Assembly: GCF_021018895.1 (NCBI RefSeq)
Contig: NC_079374.1
Coordinates: 9,835,712-9,899,711, forward strand
Direction of reading: 5' to 3'
DNA length: 64,000 bases
Source of the DNA: Seriola aureovittata
Taxonomy: Eukaryota > Chordata > Actinopteri > Carangiformes > Carangidae
The translations under genes and the position numbers were made by a program. Below the pieces are notes generated by a model. It had not been told where the DNA came from and did no database searches. It saw only the letters and a program-made list of their open reading frames with translations. Shown piece after piece: positions 24,449-37,135 of the stretch (positions are counted from its first letter, which is position 1; every line of letters begins with the position of its first letter).

Positions 24449-25051
24449 TAGGTTATGTCCACACTAATACTTTTTCCTTTTAAAACAGTGATTTAACAAT
24501 GAAAACAATGTTTGTCCAGATGACCATTTTATCCCCGTATCAGAAATAATATCCATCCATACTAACACACCTGAAAGTGCTTGTCACATGACTAATGTAC
24601 ACTGGGAATACACCTGCTGGTGTAAACAGGAAGCAGATTTGTCTACTCTGCAGTTGTTAGTTAGTTGCAGGAAATATTACCAACGAGGAACAGCAAAGGC
24701 AATTGTAACCTTAAAATGCAAAATTTAACTGCATGAGCAAAGACAATAAGGTCAGCAACACATGTAATTTGTTATCTATGTGGTATTCATCACTGGTAGT
24801 CTACGCTGATAAGATCCAATCAGGAAGCAAGGCAGGTGTCTGCGTCATCATTTCAAAGATCTCTCTTTTTGCCTGCCCAGACTAAAACGCAACCCCAGAG
24901 TTTGTCAAACTAAAATGGGGCCAGCAGCGTTTCCAAAATTCTCTGTTTTATGAGGTCGAAAATTCCGGAGTCGTGTGGACGCCAGATGTAAACGTAGCAA
25001 AAGTGATGCATTTTAATACAAATAAATTGTATTGGTGTGGACGTAGCCTTA
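24449..25051. mobile_element. Nonautonomous DNA transposon (MITE), about 600 bp
   Basis: The left end GGTTATGTCCACACTAATAC (24451-24470) and the reverse complement of the right end, GGCTACGTCCACACCAATAC (25029-25048), agree at 17 of 20 positions. The interior has no long ORF. The ends look like nonautonomous hAT-type elements of fish, but no clear target-site duplication is visible, so the superfamily is not settled. Confidence 0.7.
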
Positions 25052-25494
25052 GTCTTCAAGTGAGGTTCACAATCGTCCTGTTTTTCTCACTATCATATTT
25101 GCCTATAATATATTTCAAATTATTTACTAAAATAATTTCCTTGTTTACTTAAAATATGTGTAAAAGAGGAGTGTTTCAAGACACAAGTTGACTTCACGGT
25201 ATCAAATCAGAGTACTCTAAATGAAAAAACAGGATTAAGTGACATGGAAATGCAAAAATTGTGTTGCACTTTAACACACATCATCACCACATTTTTATTT
25301 ACATAAAATAAACAGTCATCACAAGAACTCTTGTTGCAGAAATGTTGAAATTCAATTAAATAAACACCTCTAATTTCAGATAAACTACTAAGCATCTCAG
25401 TTGCCTTGTTTTAGTAATTAGACCATGTTATAACAAACAAACAGTCTGCAGCTGTGCTAACATCATCATGCAGACATGTTCACATGAAGAAAGG

Positions 25495-25645
25495 TCAGGA
25501 GGATCACCAGAGTTATTGAGGTGCATCCTCTGGGGACCATGAATGTTCATCTAAAATTAGTTGAAATATTTCAGTCTGGACCGAAGAGACAGGCAGACCC
25601 ACATTGCCATCTCTAGAGGAATGCTGCTAGCTAAAAATTCAATTC
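25495..25645. repeat. Teleost interspersed repeat
   Basis: GAGGTGCATCCTCTGGGGAC, CATGAATGTTCATC, GAAATATTTCAGTCTGGACC and CATTGCCATCTCTAGAGG follow the order of a widespread fish repeat known from memory. Confidence 0.6.
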
Positions 25646-26238
25646 ACAGTGTTGCATAAATATTTAGAAATTGTTAAAATGGCACGCTTAAGGTCTTGAA
25701 AGGGAATATTTTTTGCAGTAAATACTATCCCTCTATGCTTGGCACAAAGATGATGGCCCCAGTTTTCCAACAATCTGGAGGACCTCTATCCCGCTTCGTT
25801 TCAACAGACGAGCTTCTTTGTCGGTCTAAATTTAGCCCTGGTCCCCTCTGGAGGCTGGAGCAGGTGGAGGTGACGGGGGCCTTGGCCTGTACTCATGGGA
25901 CAGACGGGTGAACGCCATGACCAAAGCCCCGGACCTCACAATCTAGTTATAGAAATGATAATGACATCCTCCATCTCAGCACACACACACCTCTAAAAAT
26001 GAGTCTGTTATGGCCTCAAACTGATGGTTATAATCTGTGTCATGCTAGGTTACAATCCCAAACTGAAAACAACAGATTTCACTGGCAGAGTCTAAAACCA
26101 CTTATCAAAACTCTTCAGCACCACCACATGAAAACCTCCAACCATGCCTCAATATTTTCAGACTTGCAACATGTAATTTGAGACCAGCTTTTGTGGGCAC
26201 ATAGTCTCCAAGGCTCACCATTGTCCCCTCGATAGAAA

Positions 26239-26275
<37 letters not shown>

Positions 26276-27369
26276 CAAAATGCTGCAGCCTTACCTTTCT
26301 GCCATAATGACTCCAATATCTGCTACTACACATGATGTCTGTCCCCAGCGTTTCTCATTTCAGAAACTTGCTGATCCCCATATTGCTGGCCCATTCACCA
26401 GGATGACATCATTGGTTCAGACCGTGCCAACTGTGCTCAATAAAGCCCAGGCGTGTTTCAGTGTGGGAGTGCCTCTGCTGCATTGAGACTTGTATGAAAG
26501 ACGTGAGTGAGAAGATCTTTGTACTAAATTAGTCATGGTAAAAATTTGAGAGTATAGCTTGACACCAGTACTCACCTAGTAATTGTAATTAAGAAATTGA
26601 ATCATTATAACAACATCCTCTCCTACCTAAAGTAGATGTTAGTGTGCAGGCTGAGCTCAGATAGGGGAACTGCTGCCTGGTGATGCCTTATATTGTAAAA
26701 CGGTTTGTAGTAGGTTCTATTTAAAGAAATATGAAGTGTTAATTTGTGAGTTTTAGAGATGCTTGCAGGTGGTTTGAGTCAGTACTACCAAAAAGAATGA
26801 TGGTATCAGTCAGTTCAGCCAGTGCACACCACAACATATTTTTATGTTCAAATGACAAAGCCTTCAAGCGGACGTAGGAGTTATGATAGGAGCAAAAGAG
26901 GAAGTAAGGTGCCATTATCATACAGTGACAGAGTTTGTGCAGGGTGGAGGTCAGGGTGGGTGAATGGGTCAACAAAACATCAGACTTTAACAAGGGAGAC
27001 CACTATTTGATTCCTTTTTCAAATCGATAGCTGCCGTCGTTTCTTGTTTTAAAGTATGACCAAGATCATTCCACAGCCCTAACCGCCTTTATTATTGTAA
27101 CCATCATGACAAAAATCCCCCAACCTTAACAAGGTAGTAATTTTAACATAAACTATGTCCTTTCCCTAAACCTAACCAAACCTTAACCATAGCATTGTCA
27201 CATTGTAAAACTGATTTATTTCTCAACAGTGCATTTGTAATGGTTTTAGGTACAGAGAAATGCTGTTGTCCTGCTGGTAGGAGCATCAGGACAGAAGACA
27301 CTTCTACATGTCATTCTACAGGGCGTGGACAAACACATTTTGTCATTTAGGAAGAGGACTTAGAGGGGT
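25646..27369. other. Intergenic; CA microsatellite at 26242-26271
   Basis: A 71-codon open frame at 25696-25911 lies in a locally GC-rich patch but has no splice-site support and no known motif. Otherwise nothing beyond the CA repeat was recognised. Confidence 0.45.
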
Positions 27370-27935
27370 AGTCTACATTCCTGCTGAAACATGGCCTTTA
27401 GTATAAATATGGAGTTACAGCCAGTAGCAGGTTAGCTTATTTTAGCATGGAAACAGGGGAAAATAGCTAGCCTGGCTCTGTCCAATGGTAACAAAATTAG
27501 CCTAACAGCATCTCTAAACCTCACTAATTAACACTTTCTATCACATTAATATAATCCATATAGAAAGCAAAATGAACAAAACAAAAGGGGTTTTACAGGG
27601 CGTTATGTGCAGGAGTATTTCTTGGCTGGGCGCAGTGACTCCAAGATACAGTTCAGCACACAACGCCCTTAAAACCACAACCTCTCCTTTTTATGCGTCA
27701 GTTTTGTCTGGATTTAACAAACAAGATACAATATGTTAATCTGAGTTTTAGAGGTGCTGGTAGACAGATTTTGTTACCAATTAAGACAGAGCCAAGCTAC
27801 TGTTTAACCCTGTTTACTGTCTTTGTGGTAAACTAAGGTAACCAGTACAGATATATTGATAGTCACATGAAACTCTCAACAGTCAAGTGAATAAGCGTAT
27901 TTTTCAAAATGTCAAATTATTTCTTAAGATCATTA
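27370..27935. mobile_element. Fold-back percomorph repeat with long inverted arms
   Basis: The left arm (about 27428-27533) includes GTTAGCTTATTTTAGCATGG, ACAGGGGAAAATAGCTAGCC and AATGGTAACAAAATTAGCC. The right arm (about 27740-27842) is its diverged reverse complement, with TTTTAGAGGTGCTGGTAGAC and GATTTTGTTACCAATTAAG. Each arm is about 100 bp, around a roughly 200-bp centre. Either one fold-back element or two copies of the same repeat in opposite orientation would explain it. The sequence is of a very abundant percomorph repeat type. Confidence 0.65.
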
Positions 27936-30900
27936 ATTTATCGGAATTTTTACACCAGACCGTGAAGTCTTAAATATAATGATTTTAACAACAGACTTTA
28001 AATAATAAAATGATTCAGACAATCTATGGCATTCCTCCATGTACCAGTTTTTATCTTAATGACAGTGTATGCTGAGGCTTTGTGGTGTTATGGTAGCAGC
28101 AATATTGTGTAATTAAACTAACTTGCCCCTCAGAGCCCATCCCCTCTCCAAGCCCTCCCCACACCTCCACTCTTCTTTGTCTGCCCTCACATCACACCAC
28201 TACTGCTCTAAAGAATACCTCACCTCCTTCTTATGCGTGCGTGCGTGTGCGTGCGTGTGTGTGTGTTTCTGCCTTCCTGGCAGTCCGTGTCTATCGCCCT
28301 CATTCTCCTTGCTCTGGTCTGTGTGAGCACTTGTGCTAGCATGGCAGTTTGGCCGATGGTCTGGGTATAGCGGGTGTGTGTCAAACAGCACCTTCCCTCC
28401 GAGGAAAGAAGCGGAGGGAGGGCTGCAGGAGGAGGGGGGGGCACACACACGCTCACACACACATAGCACAAACACACATACACTGCATGGTGATGTCATC
28501 TAAAATGACATCATCCAATGGAGGGGAGCCAAGGGACCTGATGGGTTAGCATCCTCCAGTGAGTTAAAGGGAGAGAGCAAATAGGAGACACAGAGAGTGA
28601 GACTTGTAAATAAAGAGAAAGAAAAAGGAATAGACACTGTGAGAGAGACAATGACTGATCTGAATTTCAGCTCTTTGTTTTCTACATGACTGCGTCTCCT
28701 TGTTCAATCTTCGCAGAGCCATGCGTCTCTCTTTTAGGAATACTTGCTTTATTTCCATTTGCAGGTGTTACCGTCCTGAGGGAAGTATGCATGAGTGCAG
28801 CTAAAGTGCAACTAGAGTGCAAGTGAATCAATACCAGTCAGCGAATACACACTCACATATAAACACATCATACACACAGCTACAATATCTGCCAGCCAGC
28901 ACACGCATACAAGTGTACAAGTGCATGTGCTGCAGTAGTATACTGTACATGTAGCATATGAGCACATGCTATATGCACGACAACATATTTACACGTGGAC
29001 ACATAGACACAGTCTCACAAATAAACACACTATCACACAATTAGTAGGGACACCTGTGTCTCTGCGTGTTTCCATTGTTGTCCACTTGGCTGTGCTGTGC
29101 TCCACACTGTGCTCCCAGCATGCCTGCCATCTGAAACCAGACACCTATGGACCAGCATCCTGCTGGAGTGATACACCTCTCCTTCTCTGGAGCCACTGCC
29201 GATGCTGAGGACATTCCACTTGGCAGACACTGATGTGTTCTCTGTAAAAAGCTTACTTTGCTCTATTTATTTGATAGCATGGTTATGATTATGACCACTT
29301 TTCTTTGTAGCAGGGTCATATCTTTTTAACACTTTGATTAACTGCCAGTAACACTCTGTTTGCTTTTAAGACAGTGAATTGATATATGAAAGCTGGTGTT
29401 TCTAATGCATGATGATTCAATCTTCCTTATCGCTCACTGCTGTCAGTGGCAAACTGACTCAACTGTATAAATAGAGAGGCATGTAGTGTGGGACAGAGAG
29501 GAGCAGGGATGAGCGATAGGAAGGGAATGAGGGAGGGCTCGTCGTGATGTGAGGGTGTGAGTCCACAAAATGGAGGAAAAATTTGGTCAGGGATAATCAA
29601 ACAAAATAACCAGAAAAGAAGAAGCAGACAAATGTTCTTTTTGCCCTGACCAGCATCTATTCTTGGCAGGGTTATTACTCACAGCCATCAGATTTAGTGG
29701 CCCTGCACTTCTTCAGAGCCTCATCAGATTCGCTCCTTATAACTTAAAACGCTGGCTTCAGTGCAGTTACTCGTGTTCAGCAAAGTTAGCAAGAAAGATA
29801 CACTTTAAACAGAAAAGAGGAAGCAGACCATTTTAGTGATTATTTCCCCTTTAAGTTCCTTCTGTTCGTGTAGTGTTTTGTTGAAATGTCTGCTTGCATG
29901 CTGTCCCATCCTTGACTTTAAAAAGCACAGCACATGTCAGGCAGACATGATTAACACAATAAATTGATCATTCACAACCACAGACCTGCATTTACTCACA
30001 TACTGTACGTGCTGTGAGAACAACATTCTGATTGTGGGGTCAAAGAGGTCATCAAAATGTAAATGTTTACTTAAATCACGGGGAATTTCACTACCTACCG
30101 CTCCCCACACTCTGCCTATTTTTGGTCTTATTTGGCGTATCTGTACCCAGTCCAATCACCATCCACTGTTTCTTACCTTCTGTCTTTTCGCTGCAGTATC
30201 GGTATGGCAACATTGGCACAGGCACACTCCTACTCTCTTCCGATCTTAGTCATAGGCCTCACTCATGAGGCACCAGCTGAAGCCCTCCAACAGTTGATAT
30301 GTTTGGTCACTTCCGTGTGTTCTCTCTCTGCGCCTTTATCACTCTTATACACACACACACACACACACACACACGCCAATGGCACCTGTGTCCAGCTCTC
30401 AAATGAGAATAAAAAATGAAACAGGATTCAATTTAAAGCAGTCTCCTTGTTTTATCCGGTTTAGGTAAGTTAGTTTTTGCATGTGTCCATATAATGCTGA
30501 GCCTTTGTAGGTCAACAGAAAGGGAACATATATACCGTTGCAATTAGCCATTGTATTCAGGTTTTCAGGTTTGGCTAAGGCCTCTAAGTTACCTGTTGAT
30601 TCCCATTGTGCTGACAGGCTGAGCAGAGTAGGAGAAGGAACTTATCATGGGAACACTTGTTGTCTCTGGACACCAGCCCATAAGCACTGTGAATATAGGC
30701 CACCTTTTGTGCTTGCAATAGTTTGCATTGAGTGTCGACCTGCAGTGTGTGACTTCCTGTTAGCTTGTTTCAGGTTATGCTATCTTCATTACATAACCAT
30801 AGACCATACAAAAGATAAGAGACAGATGTTGGTAATTTTGCAATGTATGTTACAGTAATTGATTCTTAACACTTCATCTGTGCTTGGATTAAAGCTCGGT

Positions 30901-32328
30901 CTGTGTTGCAGTTATACATTTCTGAATCATACTGTACATCGTCATCAGGAGAACTGAGCTTTGTTTTCGCAGCTCTACATAGGTTGCATGTAAGCTTTGC
31001 TATTAATATTTTACTGGTGCTTTTAAGGTACAGTGACATCCAAGCCTCAGGGAAGGGAAAGGAATAATGTGGTGACTAATAACGGCTTCAATGGGCATAT
31101 GGGTACATGAGTATTGTTTTAAGACAAACTTTAAAAGCGGTGCCCTTACTGTAAGAGTGCAGATTCTGCAAAGCCTCAGGAGAGTGACCGCTTTCAAATC
31201 ACTTCTCTTTCACCATAAAGTATCTTAAAGTCTTGTTTTATGGCCTGTCATGTCACTGTTTGTGTTCATGACTGTCCTGTTCTTTTCTTCATGTAATGCA
31301 CTTTCCTTGTTCAGCAAAACACTTCAGAAAAATACTAATTCAGTCCAGTTTGTCATACTATCTTTACTGAAGCTGTGCCGTTAAATACACCCTACAGCTT
31401 TATATTGTGGCAAACACTGTAATTGACTGAGTGCTTTTGCACACTGAATATCTCCGAGTGTATGTTGTGACAGAGACAAAGATGGAAAAAAGAATAAAGA
31501 GACCTTTGAACCTAGGCAGGCAACTTGCCATTAAAAAGTATAATTGGAGGGGTCCAGGGAAGGGCTCAACATGCTCTCAACCCACTCCCCACTAAATGGC
31601 CAACGGTTTATTTAAGGGGACAAATAGGTCAAACAGTCTCCAATTATCCCTCAATCGAAGGCAAGGATTTTCTTCTCCTGCTTTTTTTTTTTCTCCTTTT
31701 CTTTCCTGTGTGTGAGAGAGCAGCATCGTTCCAACTCACCAACCAGCGGTCTCTGTTGACCTAGTTCTGCTCTGGACACAGGGTGCTTTAGTAGGGACAG
31801 GCCTCACCCACTGTCTCCTCTGGGCCTGTAGACAGACAGTCCAGGACGTAAACATATTCACTCAGAGTAAAGCTTTACGCTCTCACATCCATAACCCCTC
31901 TGACATTTTATCCATCAGGTTAATTGAGTGAACATCATTGATCTTGGATGGCGTCCCCAGTTGACAAGGATGCCATTGTCAGAGTGACAGTGATTATGTT
32001 TGCATGCTGGCAGTGCATTTTCAGTCTATATAGCATGAGTGAAAAGTGAGACTGTCCTGTGCAACTGTCAAGATCTTACTGTAGATGTCTAATTTAGTTT
32101 AGAAGGAATTCACAGTGACTGAAGCCACCAGATGCAGGTTTACTTTGACTCAGCTGCTGACTACATTTGAGCCCAGGCTAATATTGAACACGTGTTCAAT
32201 AGCAGATTGTTTAAGAGAAATGTTTTTACTCATGACATTTCCACCGGGTACCATACTAATAACCTAAAAACCTCTTTACAGTCTGACAGGGGAGATGATT
32301 TGTTACCAGTATGTCATGTGCGGCTAGA

Positions 32329-32392
<64 letters not shown>

Positions 32393-33020
32393 CAGTTGCT
32401 GAGTTTCTCGTTTTGAGTAATATAGATTCCTCCCACTCAATATGACCTTTCAGTTGCTTCTCATATTCTAAATATCTTAGTTAAACATTTACGCAAACGC
32501 TCTCCTTTTTACGCTCTTGGGTCATGTTTGCGTTTTGAAAATGTTTCTGATACATAATCGATTAAAAAGTTAAAAGAGGAACATTTTGTAATCGGCTGTG
32601 ACAAAGCGCAGAGGAGGGACGATCTAAATCTTGTAGCTTTATCTTCGGTTGCTTTTCCTCTTTTTTGTAAGACTCTCCAAACTGTGCGTAAAACATTTGA
32701 CATCTGAGTTGTCTCTTTTATTAATCCTTTCAAATTCAAACTTCAATTCACATAATTTGCATGAAAGGGTATTAACTATTGGTTGCAATATGATATGTCA
32801 TAACTTTGGCTTGAAAGCCCCGTGAGAAGGGAGAGGTCAGCGCTGGTCAACTAGAGAAAGTTTAACGATGTCCTTTATGCGCATCGCTCTTAATTTTTCA
32901 AAAAAGTCAGCATTTAGGTGTTAAACCAGAACAAAGGAAAGACGGGGAACCTACATAAACTCTCTGAAACAATATGTGAGTTTGTTTTAAGGTAAAAAAA
33001 AAAAAAGGACCTGGTTGATT
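27936..33020. other. Intergenic with microsatellites, no gene recognised
   Basis: Holds GT/CA repeats near 28228-28266, 28440-28470, 30349-30374 and a compound (CA)n(GA)n at 32331-32392. A TATAAATAG motif at 29466 in otherwise plain sequence has no recognisable gene behind it. No coding family was recognised. Confidence 0.45.
32331..32392. repeat. Compound (CA)22(GA)n microsatellite
   Basis: CA units to about 32374 pass directly into GA units to 32392. Confidence 0.97.
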
Positions 33021-33130
33021 GACATATTTTAAAGTGGAAATTATAAAACCTCTCCACGACTATTTTAGACGACTCTCGTCGCAGTCTTGTTCTTCATCGA
33101 TGACCTTTAAGGGGAACCGCAGCCCATCAG

Positions 33131-33334
33131 ATGATTTTACTACTGTTTCTTCTTTGCATTCTGACTGTGCATCAGCCCACACATCGGGCAAATATTCAAA
33201 TACTGCTGCATAACTGTGAGGCTGACACTCCCAAAAAACACGCTCACACGCAGTTAGGCATCTTAACAGTTCCTTTTCTTCAGCCCTGTCAGTTGGTCAC
33301 TGTCATTTACACACACAACAGTACACACAACTGA
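33131..33334 (+). CDS. Possible small ORF with a hydrophobic N-terminus
   Basis: A 67-codon frame starts MILLLFLLCILTV, which looks like a signal peptide, and is followed by a hydrophilic stretch. TATAAAA lies at 33042-33048, about 90 nt upstream. The start context is weak (-3 is C), codon use is not distinctive, and I recognise no homologue. A chance frame is more likely than a gene; it is listed because the hydrophobic start and TATA-like motif coincide. Confidence 0.12.
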   Translation: MILLLFLLCILTVHQPTHRANIQILLHNCEADTPKKHAHTQLGILTVPFLQPCQLVTVIYTHNSTHN

Positions 33335-34037
33335 AGGTGTGTTATCAGTCAATACGTGTCAGTAATAAGGAAATTGTATTATGTGCGTATTTAGAGCTTC
33401 ATTCTGTTTTTTTCAGCTCTCAAAGCCTCAAGTTTTAACCTCATTTCGTTTTTTTTTTTGTTTAAAAAAAAGTCCTGTCGAACTCAACAAATAGAAGATG
33501 TTAAAAATCTGCTCATGACAATTAAATATTTGCAGTTTTACCAGAGTTTAGCGAAATCGAATGGTGACTATTTAACTGGCTATAATCAAGCCCCATTTTC
33601 AGTAAAAGGTTTTGTTTTCCCCAAAGAGAAAAAGACTCACACCATGTTTTTCCTGTAATTTAGTCAAACCGGACACAATTTCACTACTTCATCCAGTAAC
33701 TTCAGTATTTAAATGTCCTCATGCACATGAAGCTGCATATATTTCAATGCAATTTTCGAATACAATTCTCATCAGAGTGCAAATGAGCTCTGTCAACACT
33801 CGTGAAGTCCAAAAACCATTTTATTTTTCATCGTATGTTTTGATTTATTGTTTTATCCCTTTACAGCACAAACAGTGAAGACGTTTGTATCCCACTCCTT
33901 ATAACAGATGACCTGTGGCACACAGCCGTACAGTGGCTGCTGTGCACCTGCTGTTGTGGGGACAAAGTGTGAAACCAGCATAAATCAAAGCTTTTTTCTC
34001 AACGTTTTAAAGTTGGTGTTAAAAAAAATAAGCTCAC

Positions 34038-34116
34038 CTGGTCATTTAAGACGTGGTGGCGCAGCGCTGGTTGGACAGTAAGGACCGTGTCAGTGGACTG
34101 GCTCCTCAGTAGGCTA
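34038..34116 (-). other. Splice-bounded exon candidate, minus strand
   Basis: On the minus strand, a pyrimidine-rich acceptor (CTCTTTCCCCAG) and a strong donor (CCAG|GTGAGC) bound 79 nt. One frame stays open throughout, including LTVQPALRHHVLNDQ. A second donor on the same strand (AAAAAG|GTGAGC, near 35052-35063) would suit an upstream exon starting in the CpG-rich block. No protein family was recognised, so it could be a long noncoding RNA. Confidence 0.3.
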
Positions 34117-34240
34117 CTGGGGAAAGAGTAACCTTTTGTCTGCTTATGATAACAAGCAGCATTCTTCTGGTCTTGTCCTATCAAACATACAGGCTCATGC
34201 AGCGTTGACGGCTGCTTTAATCCTCCCCTTCGTACACTTT

Positions 34241-34262
34241 AAAAAAAAAAAAAAAAAAAAAA
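34241..34262. repeat. Poly(A) tract
   Basis: About 22 consecutive A on the + strand; no flanking SINE body was recognised. Confidence 0.9.
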
Positions 34263-35539
34263 GTGAGTGCACAGTTGGTGGGCAAAAGTGCAGACTCTGC
34301 AAAGGTAGCTTAATATTTCTATGCCTCAAACAGGATATTTATTAAAATCAAACTCCTATATGCTTCCAGAACTCTACAAAAGTCTCTTACACGGTGACAA
34401 ATCAGAACTTCTCAGGCTTGTACATCGCCCTTTTACGCATATTCTGTTTTATAATGCTTGTCTGTATATGCCACACTTATTATACACTCTCAGACTTCGA
34501 GGTTGTTGGCTTATTGTGGAGTTCCTAATGCAAAAAATCCTTCACAGGCCTTGTTTTTTTTAAGTCAGTAAATTTAACATAGCTTGAAAGGAGTTTGTAA
34601 AGCCAGGATGCAGCCTACAGTAGGCCTGAAACTGCAGGCCTGCATGCACAAGGAATCTTTGTTATGAGCTGTAAACGCTCACAGTTCATTTGTTGTGATT
34701 AAGCTGCCACACACATCATATGTGGATTTTTCTCTTCCCTTATTCGTCTACAACCTTTGAAATTGGCATCCTTGTCAATGAAATGTGCAGCCTTTTATTT
34801 CCATCGCACCAAACATTTTTGTCACAGCCTCTCGCGCTGTCAGGTCAAAATATTTTCAAGGACATTTAGGAGCTGAAGGCACTGGCTGCTTTTCATTTGA
34901 TATAGGACTGATCTGAGCGGGCTCTGTTAAGCGTATACGCTGCTAGCCGTCAGGCTGGATGGAGAGAAGAAGAAGGGCGTCTTGATGGTGACTTCACTGA
35001 CACCAACAACTTCCTGACGCAACGCTGCTGTAACAGCGGCGGGGAAACAGGGAGCTCACCTTTTTATCCGATGAACCTACATGATCCTATTTCTGCATAG
35101 TAAGCCGCCTCAGCTCCCCCTCCCCTCGGTTCCAAGAACAGCGACGGGCTCGTTATATTAAAGGGTCTGTTCGTGTCTCAATTTTTACAAGATGAGGGAA
35201 AAAGCCTCTTTTGTTACACTATACTTGTTGCATTGCTCTGTGGTCCTCGTTTTTGTCGTTAGAAAGCAGGAAATCAAATTACCTGTCCTGTAAGTTGTGT
35301 CCAAATTGTCTCTCCATCTTTGTGTTTGATAAAAACCTGCTTCCGCTCTCAGAAAGTGAACTTTTCTGCCTCATATAATCTGTGACAGAGAGCGAGTAAC
35401 CTGTCGAGAGAAGGAATGGGTAGATGGGATAATTACTCAACTTCAGTCCGGCACTCAGGCTGAGGGAAAGGTGAATTCATGTGAGAGCAAGAGTTTTTTT
35501 GAGTGGAAGGAAATCTGAAGTCTCTATAGGCCTACTCCC

Positions 35540-36290
35540 TGCTGGGGAAGCGGCAGTAACGCGTTACTGAGCGTGTCGTTACCGCCCTGTTACTGTCCGG
35601 GAACTAGCAGAGGTTGAAGTGGAGAGGCGTATAGGCTGCATGCGTTCTCGTTTTGAAGACTCCAGCTCGGTGAAGTAACAGAGTGAAAGCCTGTGAGCGC
35701 CATTGAAAGCAAGAGAGGAAGCGTGTCTGCGGTTCGGAATCTGTAGTTCTGTATAGAAATCCAAGTTACCGAGCCGGGCTATGCAAATGTCCCCGCTCCT
35801 CTACGCGCGCACGGGGCGCACCGATGTGTAGTAGCCTGATCTTGGATAGCCTATCGGACCCGGGCACCGTGTGCTGTGCTAGTGTATTTCACTTTGAAGG
35901 GATGCTGGTCGTCCCAGACACGTGAGCTGAGCTGATGAGACGACTTTATCGCGGATTTAGATGAGGGGTTCTCTGTGCGTTAATGGCCAGGCGTGCGAAC
36001 TAGGCTATGGTGCGCTCAGATGTTTTTTTTCTTCTTCTTTCTCTCTCTCGGTCGCTCTCTGTATCCACCGCTCCGCCTCCCCCTTTTCGCAACATTGACG
36101 CAACCAAAAATACTGGAACAAAAGAAACAACTTCCTTGAAGCTTTGCTGAAACTGCACTTAGTCGGAGAATGGAAGCTTGTTGTCAACTTGCCTTGGATG
36201 GAAATGTCGAGGTGAGGGTGTCACCAGTGGCCGGCTGGCAGCGAGGGAGATGCAGTCGATCACTCCGAAACGCATCCAGGCGATCGAGTA
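35540..36290 (+). promoter_or_regulatory. CpG-rich block with candidate first exon
   Basis: CpG frequency rises sharply compared with the flanks, with segments such as CTACGCGCGCACGGGGCGC. An octamer ATGCAAAT lies near 35782. On the + strand, an ATG at 36170 leads to a donor GTCGAG|GTGAGG (36211/36212), and an ATG at 36250 leads to a strong donor GATCGA|GTAAGT (36288/36289). Neither short N-terminus (MEACCQLALDGN or MQSITPKRIQAIE) matches a protein I know. By human order a dleu7 gene on this strand could start here, but nothing in the sequence proves it. Confidence 0.4.
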
Positions 36291-37054
36291 AGTGCCATTA
36301 AACATTCAGTGGAGTAATTTCAACTTTTGGTGTGTGACCTCTCGACTACTTGAGTTTGCCGTACGGTGTCAGTCACTGGAAAAATAAAGTCGTTTTGGTC
36401 GATTCTCTGCGACACTGAGCACAAAGTAAAGCCCCTTTAAGGTAATGCTGTCGAATTGACGAGGTAGAATATAAGTTATAGGCCTATATATCATAATCAC
36501 AGTGGGAGATGTCGATGTGCATGTTGTTGTCAATTTGACAAGTTTGTACTCTTTTTTGACAATTTGACATTTAGGGGCCATTGACAACGAGGCTTTAACT
36601 ATTCTTCTGTCAACCTAAAAGACTGGGGCTGTAGGTTTAGTCCTAATCTATTGTGAACAAGAAACCAGTTTGTATGAGGTGGATGTGAACAATCACTATT
36701 CGAGTGAACGTAAATGTGTTTGCATTGACAGGACTTCAACACAGGCTCCCAGTTTATTATTGTTATTCATGCAGCAGCCTTGAGCAGTCGCCGGTTGCAT
36801 GAAGATCCCTGTGATCAACAAACATGTCCACAACAGAGCAGCAGTGCGATCATTTTATTCCACAGATATGGTGTCATCATTTCTAGGTGCTGTGTCTAAC
36901 TTTGCTTCGAGGTTCGGTCCGCAGTTTGGGCGGACGATCACTCCGCTTTGTCGCGTCGGTGTTTTTACTGCATGAACAAAGAACTGGATGGAGTAGTCGG
37001 CTCGGCACAGAGCGTCGGTGGAGAGCAGGCGGGCTGTTTACAATAATAACACGA

Positions 37055-37135
37055 TCGCGATGACGTCACGCGACTGACAGCGGCCTCGGCCAATGAGAAG
37101 GCAGCGTAGCCATCAGCAACACGCTATATTTGGAA
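37055..37135. promoter_or_regulatory. CRE / CCAAT / TATA-like cluster
   Basis: A perfect palindromic CRE (TGACGTCA, near 37061-37068) is followed by a CCAAT box (GGCCAATGAG, near 37088) and then GCTATATTTGG (near 37123). The order and spacing suit a + strand promoter. It lies at the right edge of the CpG-rich zone. No gene is recognised directly downstream. Confidence 0.45.

Noticed and set aside
22730..24451. Cluster of overlapping 60-103 codon frames on both strands
   Set aside because: All are produced by CA and CT microsatellites (His-Thr or Arg-Glu repeats).
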